A stretch of DNA of 32,502 nt. Source: Burkholderiaceae bacterium (GTDB lineage Bacteria > Pseudomonadota > Gammaproteobacteria > Burkholderiales > Burkholderiaceae_F). Below the pieces are notes generated by a model. The model did not search any database, was not told the DNA's origin, and worked only from the letters and a program-made list of their open reading frames with translations. The DNA lies in assembly GCA_013695705.1 (NCBI GenBank), contig JACCZX010000092.1:1-32502 (forward strand). Direction: 5' to 3'. The position numbers were made by a program, and so were the translations under genes. Below, piece after piece: positions 1 to 10,001 of the stretch (within the stretch, counting starts at the first letter, position 1; every line of letters starts with the position of its first letter).

Positions 1-1167
1 CATCAACGGCAGCGTCAGACCTTTGGTAGGCAACAGGCCGGTGGCCACGCCGATGTTGATGAATGTTTGCACGCCGATCCAGAGACCAACGCCTTGCGCA
101 ACCAGGCCAGCGAAGGTGCGCTCGAGCGCGATTGCCTGCCGCCCGATTTCAAATGCGCGCTTTATCAACCAATAGAAAAGCACGACGACGGTGACCACAC
201 CGACCATGCCCAACTCCTCGCCAAGCACCGCCAGAATGAAATCGGTATGGGCTTCCGGCAGATAGTGCAATTTCTCGACGCTCCCGCCGAGTCCGACACC
301 AAACCACTCACCCCGCCCAAAGGCAATCAAGGAATGCGACAACTGGTACGCCTTGCCGAGCGCATTGCTTTCCGACCACGGATCGAGATACGCAAAGATT
401 CGTTCGCGTCGCCACGGCGAGAGCCAGATAACCAGCATGAACACGGATGCCAGCGCGGCGGTAATGCCGGCGAACAACCGTCCATTGACACCGCCCAGGA
501 ACAGGATGCCCATGCTGATCGCAACGATTACCCCGAACGCGCCCAAGTCGGGCTGCAGCAGCAGCGCGACGCCGATCGCGCCCATGACCAGCGCCATCGG
601 CAGAAATCCTTTGGCGAAGTGATTCATGTAGTCCTGTTTGCGAACCGTAAAGTTGGCGGCGTAGAGAACGCAAGCGATCTTCATCAACTCAGACGGCTGC
701 AGGTTCAACAAGCCGAGCGGTATCCACCGCTTGGCGCCGTTGACGCCTTTTCCCACACCCGGGATCAGCACCACGACCAGCAAAGCGAAGGCGCCGACAA
801 ACAAGAGCGGCGCCAGCCGCTGCCACATAGCGATCGGAATTTGCAATGCGATCGCCCCCGCACAGAATGCAATGCCGAGTGACAACAAATGCCGCATCAG
901 AAAATGTGTCGGCGCGACGCTGTAGCGTGGAGAATCCGCCAGCGAAATCGAGGCCGAGTAGACCATCACGGTACCGATCAATATCAAAGCCAAAGCCACC
1001 GCGATCAGCGAGCGGTCGATCGCCGGCAGCGCAGCGGGGCGGGCATCGGAAAGCGGCAGGCTACTGAGGCCGGTGACAGAGCCGGCGAAAGCAAACGCTG
1101 CGTTGTTTCGCAGGCCGCGTCGAGACGATCGTTTGCTTTTAAACGCAGCGAACAACGCGCTCAGCAT
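1..1167 (-). CDS. ftsW: FtsW, septal peptidoglycan polymerase (SEDS family), 3' end missing
   Basis: FtsW is the inner-membrane SEDS glycosyltransferase that polymerises lipid II at the division septum with FtsI. The reverse strand reads through 389 codons without a stop and runs off the left edge. The start is an ATG at 1167-1165, giving [10 protein letters not shown], then about 55 basic or loop residues and the first membrane helix (LIAVALALILIGTVMVYSAS). The last visible codons give NIGVATGLLPTKGLTLPLM, the conserved segment just before the SYGGSS motif, so only the C-terminal tail is missing. The start overlaps the murD stop by 7 nt, which implies translational coupling. The soluble N-terminal extension before the first helix is somewhat long but not unusual for betaproteobacteria. 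Confidence 0.95.
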   Translation of the reverse strand, partial: MLSALFAAFKSKRSSRRGLRNNAAFAFAGSVTGLSSLPLSDARPAALPAIDRSLIAVALALILIGTVMVYSASISLADSPRYSVAPTHFLMRHLLSLGIAFCAGAIALQIPIAMWQRLAPLLFVGAFALLVVVLIPGVGKGVNGAKRWIPLGLLNLQPSELMKIACVLYAANFTVRKQDYMNHFAKGFLPMALVMGAIGVALLLQPDLGAFGVIVAISMGILFLGGVNGRLFAGITAALASVFMLVIWLSPWRRERIFAYLDPWSESNALGKAYQLSHSLIAFGRGEWFGVGLGGSVEKLHYLPEAHTDFILAVLGEELGMVGVVTVVVLFYWLIKRAFEIGRQAIALERTFAGLVAQGVGLWIGVQTFINIGVATGLLPTKGLTLPLM

Positions 1168-2672
1168 GGGTGTCCCGCTTCAAGGGTCAACTCGCGCACC
1201 GCCATGGCAAATATTTCGCCGCGATGCACGTAGTTGCGGAACATGTCGAAGCTCGCGCACGCGGGCGAGAGCACTACTGCGTCGCCATGGCGCGCGTGTT
1301 CCGCCGCGATTGCGACTGCTTGCTCGAGCGTTTGCGCGTCGACCAAGGGGACACCGAAAACGCAATGCTCGATGGCGTCGCGAATCAGCGGGGCATCGCG
1401 GCCAATCAATATTGCCGCCCGCGCGTGGCGCGCAATCGGCTGCGCCAGAGGCGAAAAATTCTGGCCTTTGCCGTCGCCGCCCAGAATAACGACTACTTTT
1501 TTGCCCTCAGCGCCCAGGCCCTCGAGCGCAGCTACGCTGGCGCCGACGTTCGTGCCTTTACTGTCATCGTAGTAATCGACGCCGTCGCGGTTCGCAATTA
1601 GCTGCAACCGATGCGGTTCACCAGCGTAACGGCGCAGCGCGTGCATCATCGGCGCCAACTGGCAGCCGATGGCGCGTGCCAGCGCCACGGCGGCCAGCGC
1701 ATTTAATGCGTTGTGTCGCCCGCGTACGGCGAGCGCATCGGCGGGCATCAATTTATGAATTAGCAACTGCTGCTGCGGGTCAGATATTGGCGCCGCCGGC
1801 TCCGACGCCTTTCTTCTGCGCGACAGCACACTGACGTCTTCGGCCCACGCCAGCCACGCAATGCCCTGGTCAACGATGATTCCGTACGCGTCGCCCGCCG
1901 CTGGCGCATCGCCGCCGAACGTGATGACCTCTGAGTTTTTTTTCGCCAGCGCCGCGGTACGCGCGTCGTCGCGATTGAGCACTTGCACCGTCTTCGCCGC
2001 AAAGATGCGCGCTTTGTCTGCTACGTACTGACCCATGGATTCGTGCCAGTCGAGATGATCATCGGTAACGTTGAGTACCGCCGCCGCGTCACAGACCAGC
2101 GAGCGCGTAGTAGCCAGCTGGAAGCTCGAAAGCTCGAGCAGCCATATGTCGGGCAAATCATCTTCGGCTGATCGCGACCGCAGCGCATCGAGCGCGGCAG
2201 GAGAAATGTTGCCGGCAAGTTCAACCCTCTTGCCACTTGCCCGCATCATCAACCCGGCAAGGTGGGTGGTCGTCGTCTTGCCGTTGGTGCCGGTGATGCC
2301 GACTATCTGTGGAGCGTACCCACACTCGATCTTCAACCGCGCGAGTTCACGCGCAAACAGTTCGATCTCCCCGACCACTTCAATTTTTCGTCTGAACGCT
2401 GCCTTGACCAGCGGCGCTGCTGCCGATTTCGTCGGCGACAGCCCGGGGCTGAGTGCAAGCATCTGAATGTCTTCGAGCAGCGACAGCGAAAAATCCCCGG
2501 CGATGAATTCGACGTTTGCTTCATCGCAGAGCGCAGCGAGGTGAGGCGGTGCTGGCCGGGTATCGGCCACGCGCACCGCGCAGCCACGCGCCGTCAAATG
2601 GCGGGTCATCGCCAGTCCGCTGTCGCCGAGCCCGAGCACCAGAGCGCGCGACCCAATTGTCGAATCGATCAT
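1161..2672 (-). CDS. murD: UDP-N-acetylmuramoyl-L-alanine--D-glutamate ligase
   Basis: MurD adds D-glutamate to UDP-MurNAc-L-Ala in the cytoplasm, using ATP. The 503-residue product has the Mur ligase layout: an N-terminal UDP-binding Rossmann domain ([17 protein letters not shown]), a central ATPase domain with the P-loop [11 protein letters not shown] (Lys132), the central-domain stretch [10 protein letters not shown], and a C-terminal domain with YYDDSKGTN and [11 protein letters not shown]. It is somewhat longer than the usual 440-500 residues, mostly through an insertion around residues 255-295. The ATG overlaps the mraY stop as ATGA. A run of eight A on the coding strand (complement of 1936-1943, encoding Lys-Lys-Asn) lies in the frame and does not interrupt it. 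Confidence 0.97.
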   Translation of the reverse strand: MIDSTIGSRALVLGLGDSGLAMTRHLTARGCAVRVADTRPAPPHLAALCDEANVEFIAGDFSLSLLEDIQMLALSPGLSPTKSAAAPLVKAAFRRKIEVVGEIELFARELARLKIECGYAPQIVGITGTNGKTTTTHLAGLMMRASGKRVELAGNISPAALDALRSRSAEDDLPDIWLLELSSFQLATTRSLVCDAAAVLNVTDDHLDWHESMGQYVADKARIFAAKTVQVLNRDDARTAALAKKNSEVITFGGDAPAAGDAYGIIVDQGIAWLAWAEDVSVLSRRRKASEPAAPISDPQQQLLIHKLMPADALAVRGRHNALNALAAVALARAIGCQLAPMMHALRRYAGEPHRLQLIANRDGVDYYDDSKGTNVGASVAALEGLGAEGKKVVVILGGDGKGQNFSPLAQPIARHARAAILIGRDAPLIRDAIEHCVFGVPLVDAQTLEQAVAIAAEHARHGDAVVLSPACASFDMFRNYVHRGEIFAMAVRELTLEAGHPC

Positions 2673-3823
2673 CGAATCTTCAACGTCGACAGGCCGACCA
2701 GCACCAGCATCATCGTGATGATCCAGAAGCGCACTACGACCTGCGTCTCCTTCCAGCCGGAGAGCTCGAAATGATGGTGCAGCGGCGCCATTCGAAAAAT
2801 GCGGCGGCCGCCGGTCGATTTGAAGTACGTGACCTGCAGCATCACTGAGATCGTTTCGATGACGAACACGCCGCCCATGATGAACAACACGATTTCCTGC
2901 CGGGCGATCACCGCGATGGTTCCGAGTGCGCCGCCGAGCGCCAGCGCACCGACATCGCCCATGAAGACCTCTGCCGGGTAGGCGTTGAACCAGAGGAACG
3001 CGAGGCCGGCGCCGGCGATCGCCGCGCAGATGATCACCAGCTCACCCGCGCCAGGAATGTATGGAAACAGTAGATAGCGCGCAAAGTCCGCGCGGCCGAC
3101 AACGTAGGCAAATACGCCGAGCGCCGAGCCAACCATCACGGTCGGCATGATTGCGAGCCCGTCCAGGCCATCGGTCAGGTTCACCGCATTACTGGTGCCA
3201 ACGATCACCAGATACGACAGCACGATGAAGCCAAAGACACCGAGCGGATAAGCGATGTTCTTGAAAAACGGCACCAGCAGATCCGAGCGGGCCGGTAGAT
3301 CGATGGTGAATCCCTGCATCACCCATTGCACCATCAGCTCGCCGATGCGGTCGGTTGACGGCGCAGCAATAGCGAACGCGAGATAGAACGATGCGGCCAG
3401 ACCGATCGCCGACTGCCACGCGTATTTTTCGCGCGCACTCATGCCTTTCGGATTGCCATTCACGACTTTTCGATAGTCGTCGATCCAGCCGATCATGCCG
3501 AAGCCGAGCGTGACGATCAGCGTGACCCAGATGAATCGGTTCGACAGATCGGCCCACAGTAATGTTGTGATGACGATCGAGATCAGGATCAGCGCACCGC
3601 CCATTGTCGGAGTACCGGTCTTGGTCAAGTGCGATTGCGGCCCGTCCTGCCGCACCGCCTGCCCGATCTTCAGCGCAGCCAGACGCCGTATAACCCACGG
3701 GCCAGCCGCCAGCCCGATCAGCATCGCGGTAGCGGCTGCGAGCACCGCGCGCAAGGTCAGGTATGAAAAGACATTGAACGAGCGAATGTCGCGCGCCAGC
3801 CATTCGAACAATTCGTACAACAT
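2669..3823 (-). CDS. mraY: Phospho-N-acetylmuramoyl-pentapeptide transferase
   Basis: MraY is the polytopic inner-membrane enzyme that transfers phospho-MurNAc-pentapeptide to undecaprenyl phosphate, making lipid I. The 384-residue protein is of normal length and carries the family landmarks in order: [10 protein letters not shown], the catalytic Asp-rich loops WIDDYRK and [21 protein letters not shown] and [11 protein letters not shown]. About ten hydrophobic helices separate them. The start ATG shares one base with the murF stop, and the stop overlaps the murD start by 4 nt. The order murF-mraY-murD is the standard proteobacterial dcw order. Confidence 0.98.
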   Translation of the reverse strand: MLYELFEWLARDIRSFNVFSYLTLRAVLAAATAMLIGLAAGPWVIRRLAALKIGQAVRQDGPQSHLTKTGTPTMGGALILISIVITTLLWADLSNRFIWVTLIVTLGFGMIGWIDDYRKVVNGNPKGMSAREKYAWQSAIGLAASFYLAFAIAAPSTDRIGELMVQWVMQGFTIDLPARSDLLVPFFKNIAYPLGVFGFIVLSYLVIVGTSNAVNLTDGLDGLAIMPTVMVGSALGVFAYVVGRADFARYLLFPYIPGAGELVIICAAIAGAGLAFLWFNAYPAEVFMGDVGALALGGALGTIAVIARQEIVLFIMGGVFVIETISVMLQVTYFKSTGGRRIFRMAPLHHHFELSGWKETQVVVRFWIITMMLVLVGLSTLKIR

Positions 3824-5211
3824 CAGTGTGCTTTTTCCAACGATTGCGCCCCTTCAAGGTGCTGCGATGTCAGCGCCTGCACCACCCGCTCCATCTGCAT
3901 GAAGCGCGAGCCTTTCACCAGCAATGTTGCGTTGGTCAGCAAGCTCGAACGCAATGCTGCAACCAGCGAATCAACGTCGGTAAAGTGCATCGCATCCGCG
4001 CCAAATGCCTGCACTGCGTCGCGCATTAGCGGGCCGATTGCAAACAGCGCGTTGACGTCACGCGCGCGCGCATGCGCAACCACCTCGTGATGAAACTCGG
4101 GCCCGCGCGCCCCGACTTCGCCCATATCACCGAGCACCAGCACCCGTGGCGACGGTGACGCCGCCAGTAAGTCGATTGCAGCGAGTACCGAATCCGGATT
4201 GGCGTTGTAGCTGTCGTCGATCAGCCAGCCGTCGGCCGTTCTTAATCTGACGCCGCGGCCGGTCACCGGCCGCCATGCGTTCAATCCAACAACTATCGCA
4301 TCGACGCTCACGCCAGCGGCGATTGAACACGCCGCTGCAGCGAGCGCGTTGCGAACGTTGTGCAGACCACCGGCCGCCAGCCGCACGTCGAGCACGCCGG
4401 CCGGCGTGGCCATAGAAATCGACACGCCGTTTTCTTCGTGACGACACGTAGCGGTGACAACGGCCGAGTGATCGAGTGCGAAATCGATGACGCGCCGCGT
4501 GCCCGACGCTTGGCGCCAGACCGCGGCCCACGCATCATCAGCCGGAAACACGGCGACTCCGTCGTCGGACAGCGCTGCGATCGACTCGCCATTTTCATAC
4601 GCAGTCGCTTCGATCGACTGCAAGAACTCCTGATGCTCGCGCTGCGCGTTGTTGACCAATGCAACCGTCGGCTGCGCAAGTTCGGCGAGGTAAGCGATCT
4701 CCCCGGCGTGATTCATTCCCAACTCGAACACCGCTGCGCGATGTTGTTTCGATAGTTGCCATAACATCAGCGGTACGCCAATGTCGTTGTTTAAATTGCC
4801 GCGCGTTGCCAGCCGTGCTTTTTCACCGTACTCGGCGGCGAGGATCGCACCAATCATCTGCGTCACCGTGGTCTTGCCGTTGCTGCCGGTCACCGCAATG
4901 ACCGGCAATGCAAATCGTGCTCGCCACGCAGCCGCAGCGAGGCCGAACGCGCGCTTGCTGTCGCTGACGATCACTTGCGGCATGTCGACGTCGACCGCCC
5001 GCTCGACCAACGCAGCGGCGGCGCCAGCGGCGCGCGCTCGTGCCACGTATTCATGGCCATCGAATCGCTCGCCGGTAAGCGCGACAAACAACGCGCCGGC
5101 AGCGAGCGTTCGTGAGTCGGTTGACACGCTGGAGAATCCGATGCGGCCATCACCACGAAATTCGGCTGACACCGTGCGCGCCAATTCGCTGACGGTCATC
5201 AACGCGCTCAT
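3823..5211 (-). CDS. murF: UDP-MurNAc-tripeptide--D-Ala-D-Ala ligase
   Basis: MurF completes the UDP-MurNAc-pentapeptide by adding D-Ala-D-Ala, using ATP. The 462-residue protein starts with a MurF-type N-terminal domain ([17 protein letters not shown]) that binds the UDP precursor. It continues with the P-loop [13 protein letters not shown] (Lys113), the central-domain motif [11 protein letters not shown] and the C-terminal domain with [10 protein letters not shown] and LGDMGEVG. The length and motif order match the family. The start overlaps murE by 4 nt (ATGA), and the stop shares a base with the mraY start. Confidence 0.97.
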   Translation of the reverse strand: MSALMTVSELARTVSAEFRGDGRIGFSSVSTDSRTLAAGALFVALTGERFDGHEYVARARAAGAAAALVERAVDVDMPQVIVSDSKRAFGLAAAAWRARFALPVIAVTGSNGKTTVTQMIGAILAAEYGEKARLATRGNLNNDIGVPLMLWQLSKQHRAAVFELGMNHAGEIAYLAELAQPTVALVNNAQREHQEFLQSIEATAYENGESIAALSDDGVAVFPADDAWAAVWRQASGTRRVIDFALDHSAVVTATCRHEENGVSISMATPAGVLDVRLAAGGLHNVRNALAAAACSIAAGVSVDAIVVGLNAWRPVTGRGVRLRTADGWLIDDSYNANPDSVLAAIDLLAASPSPRVLVLGDMGEVGARGPEFHHEVVAHARARDVNALFAIGPLMRDAVQAFGADAMHFTDVDSLVAALRSSLLTNATLLVKGSRFMQMERVVQALTSQHLEGAQSLEKAH

Positions 5212-6776
5212 TTGTGTCCCAACGACAGCGCGCGCCCGGACAACGCGGCGCGCGCTTCCAAGACATCGGAAAACGGCAGCTTCATGGCGCCGACGATCTG
5301 ATAAGCCTCGTGACCCTTGCCGGCGATCAGCACAACGTCGGCGGGCGCGGCGGCGGAAATTGCGTAGCTGATCGCCTGGGCTCGATCAGTGATCGCTGTC
5401 AGGTTGCGGGCAGCGGCAGCGCCGGCCGCTATCTGCGCAACGATCACATCAGCATTTTCGGTGCGCGGATTGTCGCTGGTTACTACCACGACGTCTGCGC
5501 CATGTGCCGCTGCCGCACCCATCAACGCGCGCTTGCCGGCGTCACGGTCACCACCAGCACCGAACACGACCCATAATTTTCCGCCGCCAGTTAATTCGCC
5601 GCGCGCCTCGACCAGCGGCCGCAACGCTGACAGCGCTTGCGTCAGAGCATCCGGGGTGTGCGCGTAATCGATGACCGCGAGCGGAGCGTCGGGCAGCGCC
5701 ACCTGTTGCATGCGACCCGGCGGCGCATCGAGTTGCGGCAGCGCCGCCACGGCACGCGCAAACTCGATGCCGCACGCGTGCATCACGCCGAGCACGCCCA
5801 ATAGATTTTCGACGTTGAAGTTACCCACCAACGGTACTTCGACCGGAATAGCTTCGCCGTCGAACACGGCCTCGAACGCAAGCCCGCGCGCAGTGGCACG
5901 GATCGCGCGCGCGCTTAAACGATGCGTGACAGCGAGTGCGCTGGTCTCGCCGGTCGCTTCGGTGGCACTGTAGCCGATCACTGCGACGCCGCGCTTCATA
6001 AGCTTCGAAATAAGCCGGCGGCCGGCCGCGTCGTCAAGGTTGATGACCGCGTGCGCCAGCGTCGGCCAATCGAACAACAACGCTTTAGCGGCCTCGTAGT
6101 GCTGCATCGTGCCGTGATAATCGAGATGGTCGCGCGTCAGGTTGGTGAACAGCGCGACCTCAACCTTCATCCCATCCAACCTGCCCTGCTCGATCCCGAT
6201 TGACGACATCTCCATGGCAATCGCCTGCGCGCCGGCGTCGAGTAGAGCGCGCACCTCGCGCTGCAGCGACACCGCGTCCGGCGTGGTTAAAGCGACTTCG
6301 GTCAGGGCTTGGTCAGGAAAGCCGGCACCGAGCGTGCCGATGACCGCGCAGCGCCGACCGGCTCGCGTCAGCAACTGCGCGATCCATTGTGTCGACGATG
6401 TCTTGCCGTTGGTGCCTGTCACGCCAATCGACAACAGATGTTCGCTTGGGTGACGATAGAAATTCGCGGCCAGCGGGCCGATCACGCGATCCAGATTTGT
6501 CACTGCGTGGACCGGAAGCGGCGAAGCAAATGCCCGCTCGTCCCAGCCCTCGCCCTCGACCAGCGCCGCGGCTGCGCCAGCGAGGGCGGCCTCGGGCAAA
6601 AAGTTGCGCCCGTCGGCGCGACTGCCGCGCAGCGCGATGAAAACGTCGCCGCGTTGCAGTCGCCGACTATCGAGATGCAGGTCTCGACGATCCGCGAAAA
6701 CCGACGGTGCCACTTGGCGCAGCCAGCTCATTGCTTCGGTCGTTTTAGCGCGAGGTTCAACTGCGGATGCAATCAC
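5208..6776 (-). CDS. murE: UDP-MurNAc-L-Ala-D-Glu--meso-diaminopimelate ligase
   Basis: MurE adds the third residue of the stem peptide. The 522-residue protein has the N-terminal domain with LDSRRLQRGDVFIAL, a P-loop GVTGTNGKTSST (Lys125), the stretch FTNLTRDHLDYHGTM, and a C-terminal domain with DYAHTPDAL, VFGAGGDRDAGKR and IAGKGHE. The DNPR motif at residues 435-438 is the signature of meso-diaminopimelate-adding rather than lysine-adding MurE, so the peptidoglycan should be the Gram-negative DAP type. The gene overlaps ftsI by 4 nt upstream and murF by 4 nt downstream. Confidence 0.97.
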   Translation of the reverse strand: MIASAVEPRAKTTEAMSWLRQVAPSVFADRRDLHLDSRRLQRGDVFIALRGSRADGRNFLPEAALAGAAAALVEGEGWDERAFASPLPVHAVTNLDRVIGPLAANFYRHPSEHLLSIGVTGTNGKTSSTQWIAQLLTRAGRRCAVIGTLGAGFPDQALTEVALTTPDAVSLQREVRALLDAGAQAIAMEMSSIGIEQGRLDGMKVEVALFTNLTRDHLDYHGTMQHYEAAKALLFDWPTLAHAVINLDDAAGRRLISKLMKRGVAVIGYSATEATGETSALAVTHRLSARAIRATARGLAFEAVFDGEAIPVEVPLVGNFNVENLLGVLGVMHACGIEFARAVAALPQLDAPPGRMQQVALPDAPLAVIDYAHTPDALTQALSALRPLVEARGELTGGGKLWVVFGAGGDRDAGKRALMGAAAAHGADVVVVTSDNPRTENADVIVAQIAAGAAAARNLTAITDRAQAISYAISAAAPADVVLIAGKGHEAYQIVGAMKLPFSDVLEARAALSGRALSLGHK

Positions 6777-8563
6777 GGTGCTTTCCGCAATGCAACCATT
6801 TCTCTGGCTGACTCAGGCGGCGCATCGGGTGCAACCTGCAATGTGCGCAGCGCGCTGGCCGTGATTTGCGCAAACACCGGCGCTGCGACCTGGCCCCCGT
6901 AGTGCGCGCCGATCGGCTCGTCGATCATCACCGCAACGACGATGCGCGGATCCGATATCGGCGCGAAGCCGACGAACGACGCAACGTATTCGCGCACGTA
7001 CTGGCCGTTTTTGATCTTGTACGCAGTACCCGTCTTGCCGCCTACGCGATACCCGGCGATGCGCGCTGCAGGCGCGGTGCCTTCAGGACCCACCGCCATT
7101 TCAAGCATCTTGCGCATCGCAAGTGCGGTTGTCGACGATATGGCGCGTACCGGAGTGGCCGTGGTGTCTGACTTCAGCAACGTCAGCGGCACCAACAACC
7201 CGTCGCTGGCAAACACTGAATACGCGCGGGCGAGTTGCACCAGCGTGACCGACACGCCGTGTCCATACGAAATGGTCGCCTGCTCGATCGGCCGCCACGT
7301 TTTCGCCGGCCGCAAGCGGCCCGCTACTGCTCCCGGAAAATCGAGGCGCGGCGCCTGACCAAAACCCACTTCGGTGTACGTTTCCCACAGCGTTTGCGCC
7401 GGCAAATCGAGCGCGATCTTGGCGGTGCCGACATTGCTCGACTGTGCAACCACTTCTTCGACCGTCAGCACGCCGTGCGGCTTCGAATCGCCGATGGTGC
7501 GATTGCCGATCGTCAGGCGTCCGGGGGCGGTCTGAATGCGTGTGTCCGGTTTTATCTTTCCCGCCTCGAGTGCAGCCGCGATCGAGAACGGCTTCATCGT
7601 CGAGCCCGGCTCGAACGTGTCGGTCAGCACGCGATTGCGAATAGCATCGCCGGCCAATCGTCCGCGCAGGTTGGGATCGAAGCTCGGCAGATTGGCCAGC
7701 GCCAGTATTTCGCCGGTCTTGACGTCGAACACGATCGCCGCCCCGGCTTTGGCACGATGTTTATCGAGCGCGGTTTTCAACGCCGCATGCGCGATGTACT
7801 GGACGCGGTTGTCGATCGACAGCGCGAGATCTTTGCCATCGAGCGGCTCGCGCAGCCAGGCGTCTTCGACCACGCGACCGAGACGATCCTTGATCACGCG
7901 CCGGCTGCCCGCACGACCGGCAAGCTGGCGTTCGTGCGCGAGCTCGATACCTTCCTGCCCGCGATCTTCAACGTTGGTAAACCCGATCACGTGGGCGTTG
8001 GTCGCGCCCTCTGGATAGTGACGCTTGAATTCGCGCGTCGAATGAATGCCCGCGATCTTGAGCGCCGCGATGCGGTCTGCGTCATCGGCGTCGACCTGGC
8101 GGCGCAGATAAACGAAAGTGCGATCTTCATCGGCCAACCGTCGCTTCAGTTCGCTGACGTTCATCTGCAGCAACCGCGCAAGCGTGTTCAACTGCTCGGG
8201 TACGGCATCGACGTCTTCGGGAATTGCCCAGATTGCGCGTGCAGGCACTGACGAAGCGAGCACAACCCCATTGCGGTCGGTGATCCGGCCGCGCGTCGCA
8301 GGGATCTCGAGTGTGCGTGCATAACGTGCCTCGCCCTGGCGCTGCAGAAAGTCGGTCGATGCGCCGCCCATCAAATAAAACGTGCGACCTGCGAGAGCGA
8401 CGAAGCAGACGAACAATACGAACAGCATCAGCTTCGAGCGCCACGCGGGCAATGCGACTGTGAGCAGCGGATTGGCGCTGAAGCTAAGGCGGTCGGAACG
8501 CTCGCGCCTCGATTTGCGCGCGCGCCTCGAATCCGCGGCCCAAGCGGTCGATGACTTTTTCAT
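6773..8563 (-). CDS. ftsI: Peptidoglycan D,D-transpeptidase FtsI (PBP3)
   Basis: FtsI is the class B penicillin-binding protein that crosslinks septal peptidoglycan. The 596-residue protein has a basic cytoplasmic N-terminus, one membrane anchor (LMLFVLFVCFVALAGRTFYL, about residues 43-62), a PBP dimerisation domain (RGRITDRNGVVLASS) and a transpeptidase domain. All three active-site motifs are present in order: Ser321-Thr-Met-Lys, Ser375-Ser-Asn and Lys510-Thr-Gly. It overlaps ftsL by 4 nt upstream. The order ftsL-ftsI-murE is standard. The protein should act in the inner membrane and periplasm together with FtsW, whose gene ends this cluster segment. Confidence 0.98.
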   Translation of the reverse strand: MKKSSTAWAADSRRARKSRRERSDRLSFSANPLLTVALPAWRSKLMLFVLFVCFVALAGRTFYLMGGASTDFLQRQGEARYARTLEIPATRGRITDRNGVVLASSVPARAIWAIPEDVDAVPEQLNTLARLLQMNVSELKRRLADEDRTFVYLRRQVDADDADRIAALKIAGIHSTREFKRHYPEGATNAHVIGFTNVEDRGQEGIELAHERQLAGRAGSRRVIKDRLGRVVEDAWLREPLDGKDLALSIDNRVQYIAHAALKTALDKHRAKAGAAIVFDVKTGEILALANLPSFDPNLRGRLAGDAIRNRVLTDTFEPGSTMKPFSIAAALEAGKIKPDTRIQTAPGRLTIGNRTIGDSKPHGVLTVEEVVAQSSNVGTAKIALDLPAQTLWETYTEVGFGQAPRLDFPGAVAGRLRPAKTWRPIEQATISYGHGVSVTLVQLARAYSVFASDGLLVPLTLLKSDTTATPVRAISSTTALAMRKMLEMAVGPEGTAPAARIAGYRVGGKTGTAYKIKNGQYVREYVASFVGFAPISDPRIVVAVMIDEPIGAHYGGQVAAPVFAQITASALRTLQVAPDAPPESAREMVALRKAP

Positions 8564-8844
8564 TTCAACGTCTGCATCGGCGGTAAGTTAAGAAAGATCG
8601 TGCGGCTGGCGTCGACTGGTTTCAAACCAATCTTGCGCGCCGCTGCCTCAACGTGCGCCGGCTGCGAGAGACGCGCCTGTTCGATCCGCAGGCGGTCGTA
8701 ATCGACGTCGAGCCGCTTCGCATCGAGCTGCGCTCGCTCAAGGTCGATGAACATCGAACGCGATCGATGCTGCGCAGTGACCAGCGACAACGCCGAAGCG
8801 AACAGCAGGAAGCCAAGCAGCATTAAAAAGCCGCGCCGAATCAT
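8560..8844 (-). CDS. ftsL: Cell division protein FtsL
   Basis: FtsL is a small bitopic membrane protein that bridges FtsB/FtsQ and the FtsWI synthase in the divisome. The 94-residue product has one N-terminal membrane helix ([20 protein letters not shown]) and a heptad-like periplasmic segment ([20 protein letters not shown]) typical of the FtsL coiled coil, then a short C-terminal part. Sequence identity in this family is low, so the call rests on size, topology and the conserved position between rsmH and ftsI. It overlaps each neighbour by 4 nt. Confidence 0.93.
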   Translation of the reverse strand: MIRRGFLMLLGFLLFASALSLVTAQHRSRSMFIDLERAQLDAKRLDVDYDRLRIEQARLSQPAHVEAAARKIGLKPVDASRTIFLNLPPMQTLK

Positions 8845-9860
8845 CGAGCCGACTCCAGCCCCTGCTTAAAACCTGCTGGGGCAAGCCATGGTTCAGCAGT
8901 GCGCTCTGCCACCCGCATCACCGCGCTGCGCGCGCGTGCGTTGGCGGCGACTTCTGCGTCATCAGGCAGCACACGCGCGATCGCAGCGAGCCGTGCGCGC
9001 GGCAACTGATCGGCACGCAGCGGCAAGCGACGCTCGAGCACCGACAGGCGCTCCGGACGGCTATGCGCTTCGATGAAACGCTTGACGATCCGATCCTCGA
9101 GCGAATGAAAACTTAGGACCACCAGCCGCCCGCCGGTCGACAACAACGAAGCTGCTTGTTCCAGCACTAGCGCCAGTTCCTCAAGCTCTTGATTGATGTA
9201 AATCCGTAAAGCCTGAAAGGTTCGCGTGGCCGGATGCTGACCCGCATCCTTTTTGCTCCTGACGACCGCGTGCATGACCAGCCGCGCAAGCTCGGCGGTC
9301 GTCGATAGCGGCCCGTACCCGCTCGGTCCGCCATCCGCGCGGCGAGCAACAATCGCCTTTGCAATCGATGCAGCAAACCGTTCTTCCCCATAGTCACGAA
9401 TCACTCGCGTCAGTTCTTCGACCGACGCGTACGCCAGCCACTGTGCAGCGGTTTGGCCGCGTGATGGATCCATGCGCATATCGAGCGGTCCGTCGGCACG
9501 CCAGGAAAACCCGCGCGTGTAATCGTCGATCTGCGGCGAGGAAACGCCGAGATCGAGCAGCACTCCATGCACGTGCGTGATCGACATTGCTTCGAGCGTG
9601 CCGCGCAGGCGTGAAAAAGCTGTGTGTTCGATGTGAAACCGCGAATCGTCGATCGACTTTGCCGCGTCGACCGCCTGCGGGTCGCGATCGAGCGCCACCA
9701 ACCTGCCGCGCGGCCCCAGTCTGTCGAGAATCAATCGTGAGTGGCCACCGCGGCCGAAGGTCGCATCGACGTAGATGCCGTTGACGTCGCTCAGCAGATA
9801 GTCGGCAGCTCGAATCCCAAGAACCGCAATGTGCGCGTGAGCGCTCGACGAAGACAACAA
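8841..9860 (-). CDS. rsmH: 16S rRNA (cytosine(1402)-N(4))-methyltransferase
   Basis: RsmH methylates N4 of C1402 in the 16S rRNA P site. The SAM-binding stretch [15 protein letters not shown] and the conserved [31 protein letters not shown] and [16 protein letters not shown] motifs are clear over 339 residues. A TGA at 9872-9870 lies in frame just upstream, and no ATG follows before the conserved fold, so translation must use a TTG. The TTG at 9860 is the best choice because GAGG sits about 7 nt upstream. The N-terminus reads [13 protein letters not shown] where most family members have H-x-PVLL-x-E, so the usual Leu-Asp-Glu is replaced. Confidence 0.95.
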   Translation of the reverse strand: MLSSSSAHAHIAVLGIRAADYLLSDVNGIYVDATFGRGGHSRLILDRLGPRGRLVALDRDPQAVDAAKSIDDSRFHIEHTAFSRLRGTLEAMSITHVHGVLLDLGVSSPQIDDYTRGFSWRADGPLDMRMDPSRGQTAAQWLAYASVEELTRVIRDYGEERFAASIAKAIVARRADGGPSGYGPLSTTAELARLVMHAVVRSKKDAGQHPATRTFQALRIYINQELEELALVLEQAASLLSTGGRLVVLSFHSLEDRIVKRFIEAHSRPERLSVLERRLPLRADQLPRARLAAIARVLPDDAEVAANARARSAVMRVAERTAEPWLAPAGFKQGLESAR

Positions 9861-9924
9861 CGCTCGCCCTCATCCCGTGCAACAAAACCGCGACTGCGTG
9901 TACGTCAGTTGCGTGCCGTTGTCC

Positions 9925-9960
9925 GCGCGAAATCGTCTGGCTCCGCCAGCGATTTCACGC
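9925..9960 (-). other. Stem-loop with GGA loop in the mraZ-rsmH spacer
   Basis: On the transcribed strand GAAATCGCTGGC and GCCAGACGATTTC form a 12-bp stem with one bulged A, closed by a 3-nt GGA loop. Three more outer pairs form beyond one mismatch. It lies about 65 nt upstream of the rsmH TTG. There is no U-tract after it, so it does not look like an intrinsic terminator. A role in mRNA processing, protein binding or attenuation is inference only. Confidence 0.6.
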
Positions 9961-9968
9961 TCACTAAC

Positions 9969-9998
9969 CAGACAAAAGTAGGTGTGCACTTTTGTCTG
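9969..9998 (-). other. Perfect inverted repeat just after mraZ
   Basis: CAGACAAAAGT and ACTTTTGTCTG form perfect 11-bp arms around an 8-nt centre, beginning 4 nt after the mraZ stop. The arms are AT-rich against a GC-rich background. As RNA it would form a stem-loop, and as DNA it could serve as a dimeric operator. No U-run follows on the coding strand, so simple termination is unlikely. Confidence 0.6.
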
Positions 9999-10001
9999 CT
10001 C

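Noticed and set aside
1930-1945. Slippery-looking A AAA AAC heptamer in phase in murD
   Set aside because: The frame continues normally into a complete MurD, I identified no downstream stimulatory structure, and a shifted product would have no known role. Similar A runs occur in fbp.
7235-8251. A 338-codon open frame on the plus strand opposite ftsI
   Set aside because: It is antisense to a gene with all three PBP motifs. GC-rich codon bias leaves long open frames opposite real genes, and its residues (rich in Arg, Gln, His) show no recognisable fold.
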